Assembly: GCF_017874715.1 (NCBI RefSeq)
Contig: NZ_JAGGLR010000036.1
Location: forward strand, 21,906-85,905
DNA: 64,000 bases
Reading direction: 5' to 3'
Origin: Streptomyces iranensis
GTDB lineage: Bacteria; Actinomycetota; Actinomycetes; Streptomycetales; Streptomycetaceae
Part shown: piece by piece, positions 60,123 through 64,000 of the stretch
Numbering within the stretch: position 1 is the stretch's first letter
Layout: every line of letters starts with the position of its first letter
The notes under the pieces: generated by a model
Told to the model about the DNA's origin: nothing
Databases searched by the model: none
The model's input: only the letters and a program-made list of their open reading frames with translations
Program-made: the position numbers and the translations under genes

Positions 60123-60721
60123 TCGCCGCGATGTCCGGCCCCTCCGCGCCGCCGGTCGCCGGTTTCGTGGAGTCCGCCTTCAACCCGATGGTGTACCAGG
60201 CCGTCGAGCGATGCCTGACCGCCCGGCCGGGCGACGGCTCCAGGACCGCCATGGTCCTGGCCAGCACGATGGGGGACGCCGCCACCCTCGACCTCGGCAG
60301 CCGTCTGCTCGTGGCCGGGCAGGTGCACAATCCGCTGCTGTTCATGCAGTCCACCGCCAACGCGGTCCTGGGGCAGCTCAGCCGGGAGTTCGCCATCACC
60401 GGGCCGCTGCTCTGCCTGTCCACCGTGGCGGACCCGGCCGGTGAGCTGCTGGCCGCCGCGGAACTGCTGCTGGAGGACGGGGAGCTGGACCGCGTCGTGC
60501 TGATCGGGGTCGAGCTGACCGGCTCCGAGCGCACCACGGCGGCGTACCGCGAGCTTCGTACCGGCCCGCCTGCCGCGGACCTGGCCGTGGCCATCGTGCT
60601 GGACCGGGGCGATCCGGTCCCGCGCCCGCCGTCCGACATCCCGCCCGCCCCCTCGGGGGAGTACGGCACCCTTCGCGGCCTGGTCGAGCTGGCCGCCCGA
60701 ATCCAAGGAACCACACCATGA
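60119..60721 (+). CDS. ketosynthase-like protein without active-site Cys (CLF-like, short)
   Basis: A 200-aa protein like the N-terminal half of ketosynthases: FVESAFNPMVYQAVERCLTA, GLASTMGDA-type segment, QVHNPLLFMQSTANAVLGQL, REFAITGPLLCLSTVADPAG. Where KS enzymes have STACAS it reads STVADP, so the nucleophile is replaced by Ala104; H/H of the second half are absent because the C-terminal domain is missing. It resembles the short KS-like proteins of aryl-polyene-type gene sets. It probably pairs with the KS as a structural or chain-length factor. ATG overlaps the KS stop. Confidence 0.8.
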   Translation: MIAAMSGPSAPPVAGFVESAFNPMVYQAVERCLTARPGDGSRTAMVLASTMGDAATLDLGSRLLVAGQVHNPLLFMQSTANAVLGQLSREFAITGPLLCLSTVADPAGELLAAAELLLEDGELDRVVLIGVELTGSERTTAAYRELRTGPPAADLAVAIVLDRGDPVPRPPSDIPPAPSGEYGTLRGLVELAARIQGTTP

Positions 60722-62424
60722 TCACCAAGCAGGAACGCGCGCGGATCAGCGAGGACGCCGCCCTGGGGGCCGGGAATGTGATCCACCGGCTGAAGGCGTA
60801 CGGCAGATCGCTCGACGAGCAGGTCCTGTGGACCGACGCCACCTGGCAGGCCCCGGACGGCGGCCACCCCGAGGTACTGACCCTGGGAGAGCTGCACGAG
60901 GCCGTGGAGATCTACGCGGGCTGGTACCACGCACAGGGTGTCGGGCCCCGCGACCCGGTGGCGATCCAGACCTGGTCCAGCACCGAGTTCGCCATCAACT
61001 TCCTCGCCCTCACCTCCCTGGGCGCGATCCCCTCCTTCGTCAACGGCAACCTCCGCCCGGAGGTCGCCCGCGAGTATGTGCGGCGCCAGGGCGCGGTCGG
61101 CGCCATCACCGACCAGGCCCACCACGCCGTCCTGGCCCGCGACCGGGCCGAACTGGGCCTCGGCTTCTGCGTCACGGCGGCCGACATCCGCGCGGAACAC
61201 CGCGAGCCCCTCCCCGCGGCCTACCCGTACGCCCACCACGCCACCGACCCGATCATCATCTCCCACTCCTCGGGCACCACCGGCATGCCCAAGGCCGTAC
61301 CGCACACCCACGAAACCCTGCTGTACGCGCAGTTGCACCGGCTGAAGCTGTCGGTCGGCTCCGCGATGGGCAGGCTGCTGGTCGCGCTGCCCGGCTCGCA
61401 CAACGCCGCCATCTCGGTCATGCTGTTCGGCTTCCTGCTCCGCTCGCCCGTCCGCATGCTGTCCAGCCAGCGAGGGGTCGACGTCCTCGACGCCATGGAG
61501 TCGTTCCGCCCCACCACGGTGTTCGCGTTCTCCGGAACCTACGGGGAGATGGCCGCCCAGGATCTCTCCGCGCGCGATCTGTCCAGCGTGGAGGCGTGGT
61601 ACAACACCGGGGACGCGGCGCACGAGACCCATATCAAAGCGCTGATCGAGCAGGGCAGCCATGAGACGGTCGGCCGGGACCTGAAGCGCCGCCGGGTCTC
61701 CGGATCCGTCTTCACCGACGGACTCGGCTCCTCCGAGACCGGCTACTCGCTCTTCCACAACGGACACAGTCCCGGCAAGTCGTCGTTCTCCCGCTGCGTC
61801 GGCAAACCGATGAGCTTCGCCGAGGCGGCGGTGCTCTCCGAGGACGGCACACCGCTGCCGCCCGGCGAGATCGGCCGCCTCGGTGTGCGCTCACCCACGC
61901 TCACCCCCGGATACTGGAACGACTCGCTGACCTTCCACCGGCTGCGGCTCGGTGGCTACTGGCTCACCGGCGATCTGTCCTATCGGGACGAGGAAGGAAA
62001 CTTCTACCATCTGGACCGCGCGCCGGACGCGATCCGCACCCCCGCGGGCATCGTGTTCAGCACCCGCACCGAGGAGTTGCTGCTGCGCGAGTTGCCCGAG
62101 CTCGAGGACTGCACGGTGGTGGCGGTCGCGCCCGAGGGCGTACGCGCGGACTGGGACGGCGACGGGGCCGCCGACGCCTACGCCCTGCTGCAGGTGCGCG
62201 CGGACGTGGCGGACGTGGGGGACGCGGACCGGGACGACGCCCGATGGACGGCCGACGTCAACCGGGTGCTGGCCGCCGAAGGCTTCCCGCAACTGACCGG
62301 AGCGCTCCGGATGGACGCGAGCGAGGTGGTGAAGGGAGCCACCGGCAAGGTGCTCAAGCGGGAGATGCGCGAGCGGTTCCGGGCCCGGGTGGCCGACGGC
62401 GAGCTGGACGGGAAGGTGCGATGA
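60718..62424 (+). CDS. class I adenylate-forming ligase 2
   Basis: A 568-aa ANL ligase of a different branch from ligase 1. A3 is IISHSSGTTGMPKAVPHTHE; A5 SVFTDGLGSSETGYSLFHNG; A7 GGYWLTGDLSYRDEEGNFYH; A10 VVKGATGKVLKREMRERF. It has an unusual GRDLKRRRVSGS segment and no clear A8 core. Substrate unknown. One possibility is a second acid or amino-acid activation step; another, by analogy with known diazo-forming acyl-ligase-like enzymes in 3,4-AHBA clusters, is activation of the amino aryl group, but no nitrous-acid genes lie in the window. ATG overlaps the KS-like stop. Confidence 0.85.
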   Translation: MITKQERARISEDAALGAGNVIHRLKAYGRSLDEQVLWTDATWQAPDGGHPEVLTLGELHEAVEIYAGWYHAQGVGPRDPVAIQTWSSTEFAINFLALTSLGAIPSFVNGNLRPEVAREYVRRQGAVGAITDQAHHAVLARDRAELGLGFCVTAADIRAEHREPLPAAYPYAHHATDPIIISHSSGTTGMPKAVPHTHETLLYAQLHRLKLSVGSAMGRLLVALPGSHNAAISVMLFGFLLRSPVRMLSSQRGVDVLDAMESFRPTTVFAFSGTYGEMAAQDLSARDLSSVEAWYNTGDAAHETHIKALIEQGSHETVGRDLKRRRVSGSVFTDGLGSSETGYSLFHNGHSPGKSSFSRCVGKPMSFAEAAVLSEDGTPLPPGEIGRLGVRSPTLTPGYWNDSLTFHRLRLGGYWLTGDLSYRDEEGNFYHLDRAPDAIRTPAGIVFSTRTEELLLRELPELEDCTVVAVAPEGVRADWDGDGAADAYALLQVRADVADVGDADRDDARWTADVNRVLAAEGFPQLTGALRMDASEVVKGATGKVLKREMRERFRARVADGELDGKVR

Positions 62425-62948
62425 CCGCGCTCGACCATACGAGCCCCGGTACGGGCCCCCGGCCGAGGACCATGGACGTGTACCGGCAGTGGTGGCTGCA
62501 CGACGCGCGCTGGTACCAGGGCGTGGCGAAGAGGTTCGGACACGACGTGGCGAACGAGGTCAACGCCGAGGCGCTGCGGTATGTGGCCGTCCAGGTGGGC
62601 AAGCGGATCCGCCGCCAGTTCGGCGGGAAGCCGGCCGCCGACCTCGAGGAACTCCGCCGCCGGTACGACGCCTGCTCCGAGTGGATGTTCCCGAACGAAC
62701 TGCGCGACGGCGGCACCGCGGTGCTCCCGGACGGCGACATCGAGCTCACCATGCGGCAGAACTTCGCCGTGACCATGGTCCGGATGGCCGGTTCGCTCGA
62801 CGGCTACGAATGCCCGTGCACCGACATCCACGCCGGCTGGTCGGAGGGGCTCGGGGTCGAACTCACCCGTAACTGCGCCACCGCGTGTCTGCGGGACGGC
62901 GATCCCGCGTGCCGCCTGCTGATGCGGGCCCAGGGAGGCGCGACATGA
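62421..62948 (+). CDS. small Cys-rich protein, possibly DUF6125-like
   Basis: A 175-aa protein I cannot assign firmly; it resembles the DUF6125/ATC-hydrolase-like group of small clustered proteins. Residues: WWLHDARWYQGVAKRFGHDV (helix), ALRYVAVQVGKRIRRQFGGK, and a C-terminal cysteine set C131-x-C133 (YECPCTDIH), C152 (RNCATACLRD with C156) and C164 (DPACRL). Five cysteines with His nearby could bind a metal or Fe-S cluster. No membrane span. It overlaps both neighbours by four bases, so it is an integral part of block B's operon. Confidence 0.75.
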   Translation: MTALDHTSPGTGPRPRTMDVYRQWWLHDARWYQGVAKRFGHDVANEVNAEALRYVAVQVGKRIRRQFGGKPAADLEELRRRYDACSEWMFPNELRDGGTAVLPDGDIELTMRQNFAVTMVRMAGSLDGYECPCTDIHAGWSEGLGVELTRNCATACLRDGDPACRLLMRAQGGAT

Positions 62949-63865
62949 CGGCTCGGGTCCTTGTCGCCGGGGCCACCGGAGTGATCGGCCGGGTGCTGAT
63001 CCCGCTGCTCAGCGCCCGCGGCCACCATGTGACCGCGCTGGTACGGGAGCCGTCCGGGGCGGCCGGGCTGGGCCCGGACGGCATCGTGGTGGCCGACGCG
63101 CTGGACGCCGAGGCGGTGCGCGCGGCGGTGCGCTCGGCCCGGCCCGAGGTGGTGGTGCATCAGCTGACCGCGCTGCGCGGGCCCACCGCGGAGGGCCTGG
63201 AGCGCACCGCCCGGCTGCGCACCGAAGGCACCGCACATCTGATCGCGGCGGCAGAGGCGGCCGGTGCGCGGCGGATGGTGGCCCAGAGCATCGCGTTCGC
63301 CACGGCGCCCCGCGGCGGGCCGGTGCTCACCGAGGACGCGCCGCTCCATATCGACGCACCGGATCCGGGCTGGGCGATCACCGCCCACGCGATCAGCGAA
63401 CTGGAGCGCCGGGTACTGGGCGCCGCGAACCTCTCCGGCATCGTCCTGCGCTACGGGACCCTGTACGGGCCGGGCACCCTCTACCACCGAGACGGTGCGA
63501 TCCGCGGCGCGGTGGCACGCGGCAGGCTGCCACTGCCCGAGCCCGCCACCGGCGTCACCTCGTTCCTCCACGTCGAGGACGCCGCACGGGCCGCGGTCCG
63601 TGCCGTCGAGGCGGATACCGACGGTGTGTTCAACGTGGCCGATGACGACCCGGCGGAGGCCGCGGTCTGGCTGCCCGAGTACGCCCGGCTGCTCGGAGCA
63701 CCCCCGCCGCGTACGGTGCCGACGCCACTGGCCGAGCGGCTGCTGGGCTGGCTCACCGCCCACCAGCTGACCGCCATGCGCGGCGCGTCCAACGACCGCA
63801 TACGGCAGGCGCTCGACTGGAAACCCTCGATACCCAGCTGGCGGCCCGGACTGGCCGCCGACTGA
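62945..63865 (+). CDS. NAD(P)-dependent epimerase/dehydratase-family (extended SDR)
   Basis: A 306-aa extended SDR with coenzyme motif RVLVAGATGVIGRVLIPLLS. In the active-site position, where the family has YxxxK, it reads HAISE, so both the Tyr and Lys appear replaced; the later LRYGTLYGPGTLYHRDGAIR and FLHVEDAARAAVRAV are typical of epimerases. It may be a non-classical reductase or regulatory binder. It is the last recognisable gene of block B; the operon may continue beyond the window. Confidence 0.82.
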   Translation: MTARVLVAGATGVIGRVLIPLLSARGHHVTALVREPSGAAGLGPDGIVVADALDAEAVRAAVRSARPEVVVHQLTALRGPTAEGLERTARLRTEGTAHLIAAAEAAGARRMVAQSIAFATAPRGGPVLTEDAPLHIDAPDPGWAITAHAISELERRVLGAANLSGIVLRYGTLYGPGTLYHRDGAIRGAVARGRLPLPEPATGVTSFLHVEDAARAAVRAVEADTDGVFNVADDDPAEAAVWLPEYARLLGAPPPRTVPTPLAERLLGWLTAHQLTAMRGASNDRIRQALDWKPSIPSWRPGLAAD

Positions 63866-64000
63866 CCGGGCGCGGGCGGGGCCCCCCCCCGGCCCCGCCC
63901 CGCCCCGGGGGGGGAACCCCCGCCCGCCGTGCCGCGGCGACCACCCCCCCCCGGTTAGGGGCCCGCACCGCCGCCGCGAACAGGGGGACCCGCCGGTGGG
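63866..64000. other. low-complexity, probably degraded contig end
   Basis: The last 135 bases hold long C and G homopolymer runs (ten C at once, eight G at once) unlike any other part of the window and no continuing frame. This looks like low-quality or mis-assembled sequence at a contig edge rather than real genome structure. No gene can be assigned. Confidence 0.6.

Noticed and set aside
60070..61767. 565-codon minus-strand frame opposite the ligase 2 gene
   Set aside because: Antisense to the adenylate-forming ligase with intact core motifs; no recognisable protein.

Overview
The window is very GC-rich actinomycete DNA. The gene content points to Streptomyces or a close relative: an Lsr2 nucleoid protein, SARP and giant LuxR/STAND regulators, many TetR, LysR and MarR regulators, GTG and TTG starts, ATGA/GTGA stop-start overlaps, a 3,4-AHBA-type aldolase/cyclase pair and mycothiol-type redox proteins. 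Many gene remnants lie among accessory genes, as expected of a chromosome arm. The left edge cuts a gene and the last ~130 bases look like a degraded contig end. No rRNA, tRNA, CRISPR array or insertion sequence was seen.

1-16.5 kb: a flavin/iron-sulfur dehydrogenase overlapping an amino-acid dehydrogenase; a TOPRIM protein; Lsr2; a decayed zone with remnants of aldo/keto reductases, a D-threonine-aldolase-like enzyme, an FAH-family hydrolase, an AraC regulator and an SDR; an Old Yellow Enzyme divergent from a MarR regulator with operator-like palindromes between; a two-component system; a PRMT-like methyltransferase; and two paralogous membrane-anchored WD40 proteins.

16.6-31 kb: an aromatic catabolic island. 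A two-component FADH2 monooxygenase (27.6 kb, minus) with its flavin reductase (23.1 kb), hydroxyquinol 1,2-dioxygenase (19.0 kb) and maleylacetate reductase (17.9 kb) would take a resorcinol- or phenol-type substrate through hydroxyquinol and maleylacetate to 3-oxoadipate. Three very large ATPase regulators are interleaved with these genes. 31-41.7 kb: an Lrp/AsnC regulator divergent from a pyruvate-dehydrogenase-E1-like enzyme, an MFS exporter, and two small TetR regulons with visible operators, plus two more SDR remnants.

41.7-63.9 kb: a biosynthetic gene cluster in two blocks. Block A (41.8-47.3 kb) has an unknown protein, a possible 28-residue peptide, a P-loop kinase-like protein, a GH3-family acyl-amido synthetase, an O-methyltransferase-like protein and an aminoacyl-tRNA-synthetase-like protein. 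A 38-bp promoter-like element occurs before both of its first two genes with identical internal spacing. Then come a SARP regulator, a two-component system, a LysR regulator, a DHA2-type exporter and a flavodoxin-like reductase. Block B (55.0-63.9 kb) is one tightly overlapped operon: DhnA-type aldolase and type II dehydroquinate-synthase homologue (the pair that makes 3-amino-4-hydroxybenzoate in grixazone-type pathways), two adenylate-forming ligases, two acyl carrier proteins, a ketosynthase with a collagen-like insert, a Cys-less ketosynthase-like partner, a small Cys-rich protein and an atypical SDR. Three TCAGA repeats at exact 11-bp spacing, the classic SARP target layout, lie in its promoter. 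The likely product is an amino-hydroxyaryl polyketide-type acid or amide; the exact compound cannot be read from the window.
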